Assembly: GCA_029721435.1 (NCBI GenBank)
Contig: CM056576.1
Coordinates: 115,557,166-115,621,165, forward strand
Length of the DNA: 64,000 bases
Reading direction: 5' to 3'
From: Gymnothorax reevesii
Lineage: Eukaryota > Chordata > Actinopteri > Anguilliformes > Muraenidae
The translations under genes were made by a program, and so were the position numbers. Of the stretch, positions 12,001-21,475 are shown one piece after another. Each line of letters opens with the position of its first letter. The stretch's first letter is position 1. The notes beneath the pieces were generated by a model. That model did no database searches and was not told the origin of the DNA. It worked only from the letters and a program-made list of their open reading frames with translations.

Positions 12001-13772
12001 AGGGAAAAATGAAAACTTGGTATGATCATAAGGCTAGAAGCCGTGAGTTTAAACCAGGAGACAAGGTCCTTGTGTTGTTTCCCTTGCAGTCCAATCCATT
12101 GCAGGCTAGATTTCATGGTCCTTATGAAATTCTGACAAAACTCAATGATCTCAATTACATTGTGAAGACTCCAGATAGGAGAAAACCAAAACAACTGTGT
12201 CACATTAACATGCTGAAGCCTTATCATGACAGAAATGCTAGGGTTGCAGCTGTCACTTCAGATTCTCCAATGGTCGAAACGTGTGAAGATGAGGGGGAGT
12301 TTCAAGATGATGAACCAAGAATTAAAGCTGAAGTTCTTTCATGTAAATTGTCAAACACTGAAGTGTTGCAAAATCTTGATGTAAAACTCCAGCACTTAGA
12401 ACCCTCACAGAGAGATCAGTTTGAAAGGTTGATCAAGAAATATGAGGATTTGTTTCCTGATGTTCCAAAGAGAGTTACTATAGCCTCTCATGATGTAGAT
12501 GTTGGTGATGCCAAACCAATAAAACAGCATCCATACCGGATGAATCCTGAAAAGAGAAAGATTGCTGAGAAAGAGGTTGAGTACTTGTTAAAGCATGATA
12601 TTATCAGACCCTCCAACTCCGATTGGAGTTCACCCTGTGTGCTAGTTCCAAAACCTGATGGAAGTACTAGATTCTGTACAGATTATCGCAAAGTCAATGC
12701 TGTAACTAGAACTGATGTGTTTCCAATACCTAGGATTGATGATTGTATTGATAGTGTAGGGCAAGCAAAGTTTCTGACCAAGATTGATTTATTGAAGGGT
12801 TATTGGTGTGTGCCTTTAACTGAGAGGGCCAAGAGCATCTCTGCTTTTGCCACACCATCTGGATTGTACCAGTATGAAGTCCTACCATTTGGCATGAAAA
12901 ATGCCCCAGCCAAGTTCCAAAGGATGATACAGTCTACAATCGCCGGATTGCCACACACGGGTGCGTACATCGATGACCTGATCACATGGAGTGACTCCTG
13001 GGAAGAACATCTGAAAGATGTAGAGATGTTGTTCCAGCGCCTGACCCAGGCTAACCCGACTGTTAACCTGAGCAAGAGTGACTTTGGTTGTGCTACTGTC
13101 ACCTATCTTGGCTACGTCATAGGCCAGGGTAAGGTGGCACCCATAAATGCTAAAGTCCAAGCCATCATGGACTTTCTAGTTCCTGACAACAAAAAAGCTT
13201 TGCGCCGCTTCCTTGGAATAATCGGGTACTACCGCAAGTTCTGCAAGAACTTTGCTGAGATTGCTCTCAGTCTAACTAACCAACTGAAGAAAGGCGTAAA
13301 GTTCACCTGGGATGATGCATGCCAGAGAGCCTTCGATCACCTGAAGTCTCTGCTGTGTCACTTCCCCGTGCTCAAATCTCCTGACTTCAACAAACCGTTC
13401 TCCATCGCGGTCGATGCTAGCGACCAAGCTTGTGGATCTGTGCTCCTACAGAGAAGTGACTCTGATGACATTGAGCATCCCGTGGCATACTTCTCCAGGA
13501 AGTTCAATCGCCACCGAAGGAACTATTCCACAATAGAGAAGGAACTGTTGGCTCTGGTCCTTTCTTTACAACACTTTGAGGTTTATGTTTGTACAGGACA
13601 AAAGCCAATGATTGTGTACACTGACCACAATCCGTTAATGTTTTTGAGTAAGATGAAAAACAAGAATTGGAGATTGTTGAATTGGAGTTTGATTTTACAG
13701 GAGTTTGACTTGGAAATTAAGCATGTGAAGGGTACAGACAATGTAACTGCTGATTGCTTATCCCGTGTTTGA
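9033..13772 (+). CDS. gag-pol: Gmr1-type gag-pol polyprotein
   Basis: One uninterrupted frame of about 1,579 residues; the ATG at 9033 (MDDFLASP) is chosen as the first ATG in the frame. Residues about 70-150 are Glu/Arg-rich coiled coil. Residues about 230-315 resemble a SCAN domain (VPEAYRQKFRG). A CCHC zinc knuckle lies at 379-392 (CSYCKKSGHVTTNC). The protease motif DTGAS is at 471. Integrase follows: a zinc-binding part near 730 (GGHLGVNK ... CKTCHTC), catalytic Asp796, Asp855 and Glu891 (35 residues between the last two), and a GPYEI module with HINMLKPYH. Reverse transcriptase has YIDD at 1312-1315. RNase H has Asp1461, Glu1502 and Asp1531. All catalytic residues I looked for are present. 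There is no stop or frameshift between gag and pol, and no envelope gene. It is probably made as a single polyprotein and cut by its own protease. Confidence 0.95.
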   Translation: MDDFLASPTVGVLKSFKKTELLEICRQLELTEVKPAMRKARLAREIVEYYIDENVFAPGDLEQFPVENPNIEMELKLKMLEIEREEKEKQRQFELEKLAREEKQREFEREKEERAERERQRQRDFELEKLDREERLQMEKLKIKIETKNKFCASQEVKLVPPFSEKDVDNYFQCFEKVATSCQWPKKHWPLMLQTVLKGKAQQAYSALSVDDSSDYEVVKKVILRAYELVPEAYRQKFRGLKKSENQTYVEFANEKQVCFERWCTSMEVKDDFNSLKEMVLVEEFKNCVKDDVKTYLNEKQALNLQSAAKFADEYVLTHKSKFQSSSNNRWSQFQKKGYGDTQDSSPKDKDKSGDGAQKSSNRSDQSVKADSDKSGLVCSYCKKSGHVTTNCWFLKAKKETEKDTKPNAFVKTRLETPVVDNQSAKLPASCGAKKPDTADFVREEFLPFVSEGFVALNEHTTPVPIYILRDTGASQSLLLMDSLELRDETASGDFILVQGIEGRTVSVPLRSIFLKSNLVTGQVKVGLMSSLPIKGVSLLLGNDLAGGKVVPPVHLTSQPSTEDGDEDPSLYPSCAVTRAMAKKAKEEDDVVPSSTLNSQDSGGSPHDSDWPTMVSPFEDLSDTFISSLFSQPDGYGDSDVSGDLSLSRKRLIEEQTNDPEICALRRRALPDKEIDAVPVGYYLKDGVLMRKWRPPDIPANADWAVVRQIVVPKVYRNEILTMAHSLPLGGHLGVNKTVDKIMKHFFWPGLRKDVSNFCKTCHTCQVVGKHQLDPPVAPLQPIPAFGEPFSRVIVDCVGPLPKTRSGNQYLLTIMCASTRFPEAIPLRNIKATAISKALIKFFTLFGLPREIQSDQGSNFTSGLFQQVVYELGAKQILSSAYHPESQGALERFHSTLKTMMRTYCYDHEKDWDEGVHLLLFAAREAVQESTGFSPFELVFGHEVRGPLRLLSEQWQEEEPQISLLDYVSKFKERLRAACDLAKENLKSSQGKMKTWYDHKARSREFKPGDKVLVLFPLQSNPLQARFHGPYEILTKLNDLNYIVKTPDRRKPKQLCHINMLKPYHDRNARVAAVTSDSPMVETCEDEGEFQDDEPRIKAEVLSCKLSNTEVLQNLDVKLQHLEPSQRDQFERLIKKYEDLFPDVPKRVTIASHDVDVGDAKPIKQHPYRMNPEKRKIAEKEVEYLLKHDIIRPSNSDWSSPCVLVPKPDGSTRFCTDYRKVNAVTRTDVFPIPRIDDCIDSVGQAKFLTKIDLLKGYWCVPLTERAKSISAFATPSGLYQYEVLPFGMKNAPAKFQRMIQSTIAGLPHTGAYIDDLITWSDSWEEHLKDVEMLFQRLTQANPTVNLSKSDFGCATVTYLGYVIGQGKVAPINAKVQAIMDFLVPDNKKALRRFLGIIGYYRKFCKNFAEIALSLTNQLKKGVKFTWDDACQRAFDHLKSLLCHFPVLKSPDFNKPFSIAVDASDQACGSVLLQRSDSDDIEHPVAYFSRKFNRHRRNYSTIEKELLALVLSLQHFEVYVCTGQKPMIVYTDHNPLMFLSKMKNKNWRLLNWSLILQEFDLEIKHVKGTDNVTADCLSRV

Positions 13773-13895
13773 ATGTGTATATATATATCATGTGTTTGAA
13801 TATTGTATGGTATGTATATATAGACAAGTGTTCACTTAACCATTTTGTATTGAAAAGAAAAATTTTGCCTATATGAGTCAAAATTTTTCCCTTTT

Positions 13896-13905
13896 GGAAT
13901 GGAGG
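13896..13905 (+). promoter_or_regulatory. Polypurine tract
   Basis: GGAATGGAGG sits directly before the 3' LTR, after a run of T. This is where plus-strand DNA synthesis would be primed. It carries one T within the purine run. Confidence 0.6.
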
Positions 13906-14400
13906 TGTAATGTGAATATAGGCCACTAGATGGCAGTATTTACCTTTTTTTGTTAAGCTCAGACTGGAGTTATGTTTAGACATGTCCTGGGCATGTCTGG
14001 GGCAAGTCTCAGAAAATTAAAAAAAAGAGGTCTAAATGTGGGTGGGGTCTGCAAAAGAGTATATAAGGAAAAGAATTGAGACAGTAAAGTAGTAGGAGAA
14101 ATTGCAAGAAGATGACCAGACCTGCCATTCTGTTCAAGACCTGTGACGTTTCTTTTGTGGATTTCTTTGCCTGTGTTTGAGCATTTTCTTCATCCAGGAC
14201 ATCACCAAGCCACCCCACCAAAAAGGGACTGTAATTATTTCTGTTTTTTCTTATTTATCAATCTTGGTCTTTAGTTGTAGGTTGTTATTAGTCTTTGTCT
14301 TTGTTAAAAATTAAATGTGTTTTAGTTGTTAAAACTGTGTTTGTCATCCCTTGCTGTTGCTGTTGTGTTATAAATGTAATAACAAATTGGGGCCATAACA
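13906..14400 (+). repeat. 3' LTR of the Gmr1-type element
   Basis: Same 495-bp sequence as the 5' LTR, TGTAATGTG to CCATAACA, followed by the target duplication AATG. The 133 bp between the gag-pol stop and this LTR hold short TA repeats. Confidence 0.95.
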
Positions 14401-15088
14401 AATGTGTTTCACTTTACACTAAAATGTTTAAACACTCGGGAATTTGATAAGAAACGAGCCAATCAAAACATTGTTACCAGGGGAACTTCACGAGGGCAGG
14501 AAGTGTAACTCTACAATTACGCAGAAGACCCTGAGTGTATGGTTGAGTGATTGGCTATCAACACCAGTACTTGGGTGGATATAAGGAAGCGCTGGATTTG
14601 TCAATGAAGGAGTCTACGCGTAAATCCACGGTAGGGAACAACGAATTTTTTTGTATGTGACAACTGTAATTGACAGTAGAATGTGAGTGAATCAATACCA
14701 TGTCGATTTTTTTGCCTCAGAAAACTGATTTTTCTGAAACACTAATTGGAATACTGTTGGCTCACTGTGGCTAAACTGGTTGCTACAAAGGATAACGATT
14801 TTTTCTGTGTCAAGATATCGTTTTTTTAAACTGCTGGTTCGGTACTATGGGAAAGGATACTGACCAGTTTGCTCATCAGGCTTAGCTGAGGAGTTTAATT
14901 CATGCAGCTCTTGAAAAACAGGGAGCGGAGTGAACTTCCCCATATTCAGAACCGCGTTCGAGGTCTGCTTGCTTCTGAACATTCAATAACTGATCCGGGG
15001 GTGCCATCTAGTGATCGAGTACAGTAACAGCGTGTTTAAATTTCCAGGTCTATCGACGCAGGCGTCTATATCTGCAGAAAGGGGTTAA

Positions 15089-15689
15089 GGTGGGTAGTGG
15101 TTTACGTGGACGCAAAGGAGAGGGGAGTGAACCCGATCCCCCTTTATTGGATTTTAACAAAGAAATATACATAAAAGATATCTAATGCTTAGCAGCAGCT
15201 CGACTGCCAATCGAATTCAAAATACTACCCTCCGTAAAAACGGAGGGGGCTGGGAACTCGAGGAAACAGCTGAACTGAGGGAAAACTTCCCGGTCCCCCA
15301 AAAATAAGGTAACTCGTACGTGGAGAAAGGAGGAAAACAAAACAGGAGCTCTAAACCTTCAGCCCCTAAGAAGGGAACCTACTATAGAGCGAGAAACGAG
15401 AGACCTAATTCCACAGCAATTTTATGCTCTCGTGGACCACTAAAACTGGAACAAGAAGCTATAGAGTGTATGTGAACAGTAACCTCGGACAATAACTAGT
15501 CCATACCTTACCAGCTCAAGAGAAACACTCAAGCAGGGGCAGAAAGGCAGTTCAGATATATTTAGGTTGATTAGATTGGGCGAAATCCGATCACGGCGTG
15601 TATCCCGGCACGAGACACTGACCCGAGCTGGACAAAATTAGAAATCGCCCACTACCCATGACAGTTACTGGTCTCTGATTTACGTTTAT
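15089..15689. other. Unassigned intergenic DNA
   Basis: No gene recognised. A small perfect hairpin CCCTCCGTAAAAACGGAGGG lies at about 15227-15246. Confidence 0.4.
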
Positions 15690-16080
15690 TACCTCCACGC
15701 AACCATACAAGAAAATATTTTGCATCAACCCTCTTGCCTTTGATAGATTACGGGGATGTGTTATGCATGGATGCTTCAGCCCAATGTTTGCGATCATTGG
15801 ATTCTGTGTATCATTGTGCTTTGAAATTTGTCACTGGATGTAAACGTCTTACCCACCACTGTATCTTGTAGGCAGAACCTGATATGCCGTCTTTATTTGT
15901 ACGCAGAGACGTTTGCATTGCTTGGATTTTATTTATAAAACTCTCCTTGGGGTGGTCCCTTCATATTTGCGTACATATATCGTTAGAAGCCAATATGGAC
16001 TTCGCTCAAAGGATACTGTGCAATTGACTGTTCCGCGTATCTGCACAGGGTGAAAGGTGCAGCAGTGAACTCCTCATACA
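15690..16080 (+). pseudogene. Non-LTR retrotransposon (LINE) 3' coding fragment
   Basis: From about 15737 the plus strand reads PLIDYGDVLCMDASAQC, then LRSLDSVYHCALKFVTGC and RLTHHCIL, ended by TAG. A second piece continues in another frame (LHCLDFIYKTLLG..PSYL). These phrases resemble the C-terminal part of fish LINE reverse transcriptases, after the catalytic domain. No start, no catalytic motif, and clear frame breaks: a dead fragment. I cannot name the clade. Confidence 0.6.
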
Positions 16081-16415
16081 AGCTGTTCCCTCTCTTTTTG
16101 ATTTATCTGCTAGAGTGTACATGCAATAAGAAGAGCAGCTTTAACTGTAGAGCTGAGAGGAGTTTTGCATATAGTGTTCGATGGTACTTCCATTGTGAAC
16201 TTTTTTCCATCTTGCATTCCAATGAGACCAATTTGCACAGGCACACTGCATTTAGTCTATTCATTTTTGGTTTCTAGTACAGTATACACATGTTCAAATA
16301 CTGACCCAGTGAATAGACATTTGAGAAACACACAAAAATTTGAGACTCAAGTTATACTTTAAAATTGGATGAAAACAGGGTTTAGTGCATTTTAATTTCG
16401 GTTGAGGTTCAAACA

Positions 16416-16453
16416 GGTTTCTGTACAGAATTTATGGGTTTCCTGTTACTGTG
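16416..16453 (-). other. V2 recombination signal sequence
   Basis: Minus strand: heptamer CACAGTA (16453-16447), 22-bp spacer, nonamer ACAGAAACC (16424-16416). Each motif has one change from consensus. The signal is still plausible although the V exon is broken. Confidence 0.75.
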
Positions 16454-19033
16454 GGCGTCAGGGCACAGAAGTACAGTGCAGAGTCTGTTACCTCAGCGGT
16501 GGGGATCTCCAGATCCACTCGCTTTCTATCTTTACTGTTTGTAACAACAAATTGGTCTTGTGCTTCCTTTTTATTGAGAGTTGCTGCAACCCTGATGAGG
16601 AAGCCAGGTTTGGTTTGGGGATATCGGAGATACCAAAACAGAGAGGTTGCAGCAGCTGTGTAAGAGCATGACAGATAAACACTGTTTCCCTCAACATAAA
16701 CTCCGCGGCAGTAGATGTTATTTCAGCCTGAACACTGTCATCTGTGCGAGAAATGAGTACATATGTCTTATTAATGACTTCATCAAACGCCCTTATAAAA
16801 ATTTACTATAGATAACAATAGTTTACTCCAGTAAAATTGATGTAAACTACAGTAAATTACACTTTACTACAGTCAACTATAGTTTGTTGCAAATATACTA
16901 TCGTTATTGAATATCATTGCTATTGTTTACTATAGTAAAGTGTAGAACCTGAATATTTTATTTAGCTCACAACATATGTCAAAAATAATATTGTTGGAAC
17001 ACATGCACATTAGGCATGTAAAATCTGAGTGTTTGGTTGATCTGGTGCAGCCCAGAGCCAGCAGTAAACTTTTATAATCCTACAGCCTGCCGGTGAGAGT
17101 GGCATCCTTTGTTCAACTCAGCAGGAGGCCGGAGCCATTACGTCCAGGCTGCCCAGTGTTCCTCAGAGTTATATCACAGTCCCCATTGAAGTTAAAGCCC
17201 AGTTACATTAATCTGATTAAAACAATCTAAATCTCTGTCAAATTCATAACATGTTTATGTTCAATATACTATAAAGAAACCATTTATATGTTTATAACAC
17301 AATTGGACTATAATACTCCATTTTAAGGCTTTTCCATGACAACTGCATCATTTTAGCGCATATTCCTATCATGTTTGGTCTTTTTATTCTCGGGGGAAAT
17401 CTAATTAATTGAATGGAACATGTTTCATTTCCCTTAAAATTATGTTTCACTCTCTTTTTGGGAAGCTCCTGAAAAAATGGTTAGAATTTGCGCGGGCGAT
17501 TGCCCTGGTGGTAACACCTTCACGAGTGCAACTCTGATTCGGCCTCTATTTTGTTCGGAGGCGTGGTCTTGGTTCTTTAAAAGAACAAGATCCTAACCGG
17601 GCGGGGCTCTTCTTTCTCTCTCTTCTTTGTCAACATCTGACGCACGTAGGTGAGTTGGGGAAAGTCACATGACGCCTCGCTCTACGGAGCGAGTGGGCAT
17701 CTGAATTCTCCCCGGCCACGTGGAACGACTTTAGTTCCATGTGGCCATTATCTTCTCCAGATATGAAAATATAATCTAAATTATATGTAACTGGTAATTG
17801 GCTTAACGTTGATTTGTTTGATACAAGTTTGTGCCTACCTGGTAATTAAATTATTGTTATTCCTTCTTTCAGCTTGCGTGGTCTCCGTGACTCTTAATCT
17901 TTTTATTCTTCCTAGCCGTGTTAAAACCGCTAAATAAGGGGGCGATTCCTTACCATTCCAGACTAGCGGATGTGAAAGTAGAGGTTAATTTCAAGATGGA
18001 TTGTAAATTATGTTCTATCCCTTAAGGGATGATGTATTACAGGTCCTGGGGATTTGACCCTCAAAGGTACCCATGGGCTTAAGCCGGCGATCCCCTTAAG
18101 GGGCCCTTTGGTGTACATAAACCTGGGTTCGTGATGTGTTTATGCTCAGTGCCACTTTGTTTATGCCTAGATGCTGCGATCATGGTAATTTCCTCCACCC
18201 TCTGTAATTTCCACCGAACTTAAGATCCGGCAGTGACGCCTATTTAACCCTAGGGAGCGTTTTGCTGAGTGACAATGGTTTTCACTGACAGAGTCTGGTT
18301 GCGTAACAGCCGTGAGATTCACACATGCTGTTCCAAAACAATAAATTCTAATTCTAATTTGGAGTCAGATATTTAATGAGGATACAACCAAATTTGCTAT
18401 TCTAATTATTTTATGGAGTCAGATTAATTGTAACCGTTGCGTTTCTATGCCCCGTCTATGGACGGAGAAAAAAAATATCCATTTCATTGTGATTCACACC
18501 AGCCAGAAAAATGCTCGAATTCAAGTTAGTCAATAAGAACACGCGAGTCCTTCACCTCACTGCAATGTTCGTCATTGGTATTTTTTTGTGAGGTCTTACA
18601 AAAGTTTGACTTTTGTGATTTACTTTAGCATCACTATAGTAAACTACCAAGTTCCTATGTATATCTATAGTAATTCCGCAAAACCATAGTTGCTGTAGAA
18701 AACTATAGTATCTTTACTGTAGTATTTTGTGGTAATTTCTCACAAGGGCGCTAATTTTGAAATAATGCTTGGAATGATTCTAAAGTAGTAATAATCTAAA
18801 TCCAAAACCTTCTTTGAATTTCTTGTTATATCTTATGTCATGTCTTTTTATAGATATAAAAAGACTCAATTCAATCAAAAACACTTGGACTGACTAAGAT
18901 TTCAGCTTTCAAACTATGAGGCTGACTGGAGGCAAAGAAAAAATAAAAAAAAAACAGCATCCCATAGAGGTAAAAATGCGATGGGTTACTCACCCAGCAA
19001 TCTTGCAAACAGAAATAACAAGCACTGCAGCAT
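16454..19033 (-). pseudogene. TRAV: V2: T-cell receptor V pseudogene with expanded intron
   Basis: The leader exon is 19033-18994 (starts MLQCLLFLFARLL), donor GTGAGT. The V exon is 16741-16454 after a CACAG acceptor. It begins DDSVQAEITS, close to V3 (DDTLQAEITS), but is out of frame by the time it reaches EGNSVYLSC: compared with V3 there is a net loss of 4 bases near 16690-16710. After that the frame is open through WYLRYP and VTDSALYFCALT to the heptamer. WYLRYP replaces the usual WYRQYP. The intron is 2,252 bp against 102-426 bp for the other V genes, because an inverted-repeat element occupies 16788-18751. A spliced V2 would be frameshifted in framework 1. Confidence 0.85.
16788..18751. 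mobile_element. Inverted-repeat element inside the V2 intron
   Basis: Left end ACGCCCTTATAAAAATTTACTATAG and right end (reverse complement) GCGCCCTTGTGAGAAATTAC are inverted relatives. Both are followed inward by about 130 bp full of palindromic TTTACTATAGTAAA-type words (16800-16940 and 18615-18740). The interior holds no protein I recognise. No clear target duplication is visible, so exact ends and superfamily are uncertain. Confidence 0.55.
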
Positions 19034-19535
19034 ACTTACAACTGTTTGAAAGAAACTCTGATTTGAAATACAGATGGAGCTCTTTGACACCTCTGAAAAA
19101 ATATAACAGGAGACTCCCCGTGTATCAACTTGATACCTCCTCCTCTGAGCGCAACTATAACTACAATCACATCCTTTATGATTCACAGAAAGAGAGCTTG
19201 GTCTCACTTTTTATTGCACTTGTCATCTAAACGATTGAAATGCATTAAGCCGGATAACAATAAAAACAATTTAGGCGAGTCATTGACAGATAGCAACAGA
19301 TGTAAGATGTGGTGGATTAAAGCCTTTGCCCTCTGAGAAATAAATTCTGGATAATGTCTTTGAATGCATCATTTCTCACAGATGGCAAAAAGACTGTAAT
19401 GAAAAGTGGAAGCATGAGTTTGTTGTGGGAGTGTCGATGTCTCTGTATGTGTCCAGCTACAGCAGCACAGTATTGAGGAGAATTTGTCCTCGCATCACTT
19501 GTATTACACCTCAGGTTTCCCATCTGCAGACTCTA
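19034..19535. other. V2 upstream flank
   Basis: Presumed promoter side of V2 on the minus strand. No octamer ATTTGCAT and no gene seen. Confidence 0.4.
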
Positions 19536-19922
19536 CCCAGATAGCAAAATTCTTCTGGTCCATATCCGGCCCACACCTGACACGGTCATCCGGTCCACAT
19601 ACTGCAAGGAATGATGGCACTTGGGAGTTCCGTTCCCGTTTACCAGAATTTGGCCACAACCAAGCCATCACGAGGCCAGATGTCAGCCAAGAACATATGA
19701 TGCAGCAAATGTGGGCCAGTTTTGGTTCACTCACAGACTGACTATTGTCACTCTGCCAAATATTTGCCAGTTGTGGCCCAAATTTGTTTTGTGATATGTG
19801 GGCCAAATTCAGCATTTTCCACATGGGCCACTTTAGGCTCACATCTATTTTGTTCGGGCCAAAAGAATGCCAAAACTGCCAGATCGTTGCCTGATGTGGC
19901 CCACATCCGTATGCTATCTGGG
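19536..19922. mobile_element. 387-bp MITE flanked by TA
   Basis: Left end CCCAGATAGCA and right end TGCTATCTGGG are exact inverted repeats, each flanked outside by TA (19534-19535 and 19923-19924). That matches the TA target duplication of Tc1/mariner-type insertions. The interior contains repeated GGCCCACA / TGGGCC words and no meaningful reading frame. Confidence 0.75.
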
Positions 19923-20129
19923 TAGTAGTAGCAACTGTTCACCTTCATCATATATTATTGAAAAGTTTGTTTCACATCAATATTTACAGGAGCCTGTCTA
20001 AGAATTTTATTTTGGGACACTTTTCTAAGGCGATATTTTTAGCAAATTTAAGATCCTCAGCTATTTATAACTTTGCATAGCTTGGTTTGTTAGGCTTTGG
20101 TGTTGGGTCATCTCAAAAACCAAACAAAC

Positions 20130-20420
20130 AAACTAGATATTATGAAGGGAATAGGCAACATCTTGCGTGAAACTGGAGGCATTACAGATCACTGCAACTG
20201 GGTACTGTGGTGTTTCTGTCAACTATGCACTCCAATGTTTGTGGTCAGGTTGGAGCAGCAAGCCAAAGAAATGCATAAAATAATTTTTAAAAAAAATAGT
20301 CTCAGCTGAATAATTGTATGACCTCAGCCTGCAACATTCCTCCTGCAGGACCCAGCCGCTGCTGTTGATTTACTGGCTGGAGCCAGAAGAAACTTGGGTA
20401 ATATCAGCTCAGTGTTCTGG
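20130..20420. repeat. Intergenic homology block A
   Basis: Contains GGAGGCATTACAG ... CACTCCAATG ... TTTACTGGCTGGAGCCAG, an order repeated at 34830-35080 (block B) and partly at 23755-23880 (block C). The three lie between V segments, so they may be remains of a duplicated V cassette rather than a transposon. No function assigned. Confidence 0.5.
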
Positions 20421-20743
20421 AAATATCTTGTGCTCAAAATAAATTTCTGTTTCATGGCAAATGTACATTTTCTTCAGTATTCATAGCGCTCTTTTCATGC
20501 TAAAATGGAACATTTAATTTTATGTTGTGATGATGGCTGTTTGAAGCAGACACTGACAGCTAGAACAGAAAAGGTTCGCAACTTGGATTCTCCTTCATTG
20601 TTTAAAAAAAAAAAAACTCTTCCCTCTCACTGGCTCATTTGCATCACCTTTGGATATCACTCCAAACTACTTCAAGGCTCTTTTGTTTCAAAAGTTAGGT
20701 CAGCTGCTCATGCGAGCCGCTCATGCATGTGGGAATTCAATTG

Positions 20744-20871
20744 CTTGTATGTGTGTGTCTGTCTGTGTGTGAACTGTTTGTATGTGTGTGTGTGTTTTAT
20801 GTGTATGTGTATTTGCACTGCTCATCCCCTTCCTATGCGTATGTGAACTACGTGTATGTGTGTGTGTGTGT
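20744..20871. repeat. Imperfect TG-rich microsatellite
   Basis: Several runs of GTGTGT/TATGTG separated by unrelated bases. Confidence 0.8.
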
Positions 20872-21229
20872 TACTGCTGCCTACATAATATGGTGTTTGA
20901 TTATGATTATTGATTATAGTTATTCAACATGGCAATTGATCTACTGATCAATATGATGAGAAATATTGAAGTATAATCCTCAACCTACCTTGAAAAATGT
21001 GGATTTTATGCCCGCCACAAGCCTGATAAACTATGAAATTTTGCGATGCGAGCAAATTGCATTTTTGTCACAAAAGAAATGCACTGGAGGCATTCACATG
21101 ACAAAAATCCACTTAAAAGATAGTTTTTTGGTCTTAAAATCACCTTTTGTGAATGTTTTGAAAGATTTTTAACAAAATGAAAAAAAAATTTATTTTTTTT
21201 TCAAGTCTGAACCTATTCTTGACCCCTCA

Positions 21230-21475
21230 AAACTTACCCTGTTAGACATGTAAAGACCCAAGGGGGTCATAAATGCAGTCCTGCTCCTGCTCCAATCACT
21301 GTTCTCCATCTCCATCTGCTAGTAGCCTTTAGCCAGGTCTAGTGTTGAGTAACACTGGGCTTCTTTCAGGCTGGTGATGGACTCCTATAATCAGGGAGGG
21401 GATAAGAATCCTTATGGGTCATGGCATTCAGTCTCTTGAAGTCCCCTCAAAAACAAATGATCCTTCTCCTTAAAG
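21230..21475 (-). pseudogene. Ty3/gypsy reverse transcriptase fragment
   Basis: The minus strand reads pieces typical of Ty3/gypsy reverse transcriptase: RLNAMTHKDSYPLP, then a stretch ending STLDLAKGYWQMEM-like (here LDLAKGY is blurred by a frameshift), and FMTPLGLYMSN-like near 21240. Stops and frame changes separate them. It lacks the YxDD catalytic motif and everything else of the element, so it is a short dead fragment. It does not belong to the Gmr1-type element, whose wording differs. Confidence 0.6.

Larger units (their letters stand above)
8422..14400 (+). mobile_element. Complete Gmr1-type Ty3/gypsy LTR retrotransposon
   Basis: It has a 495-bp LTR at each end, a primer-binding site, one gag-pol frame, a polypurine tract and a 4-bp target duplication AATG (8418-8421 and 14401-14404). 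The uninterrupted piggyBac-like copy near 39510-39530 shows the same site with a single AATG, which confirms the ends. The LTRs read the same along their whole length by eye and the gag-pol frame has no stop, both signs of a recent insertion. The pol order is protease, integrase, reverse transcriptase, RNase H. That order is known for Gmr1-like elements, first described from Atlantic cod, and differs from ordinary Ty3/gypsy elements, where integrase is last. Confidence 0.95.
7164..15084 (-). mobile_element. piggyBac-like non-autonomous element, copy 1, split by an LTR element
   Basis: The ends are CCCCTTTCTGCAGA (7164) and its near-complement TCTGCAGAAAGGGG (ending 15084). The right flank is TTAA (15085-15088); the left flank is CTAA, one change from TTAA. 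Terminal CCC and TTAA target sites are the hallmark of piggyBac-type transposons. Removing the retrotransposon at 8422-14400 and one AATG repeat leaves about 1.94 kb, nearly the size of the intact inverted copy at 38831-40792. I recognise no transposase inside: the short open frames around 7943-8237 do not keep the same reading in the other copy. It is therefore called non-autonomous. The strand is arbitrary and relative to copy 2, which is called plus. Confidence 0.75.

Noticed and set aside
20150..20260. Plus-strand V-gene remnant in block A (and 34840-34930 in block B)
   Set aside because: Only vague resemblance to the end of a V domain; no Trp motif, no leader and no recombination signal.
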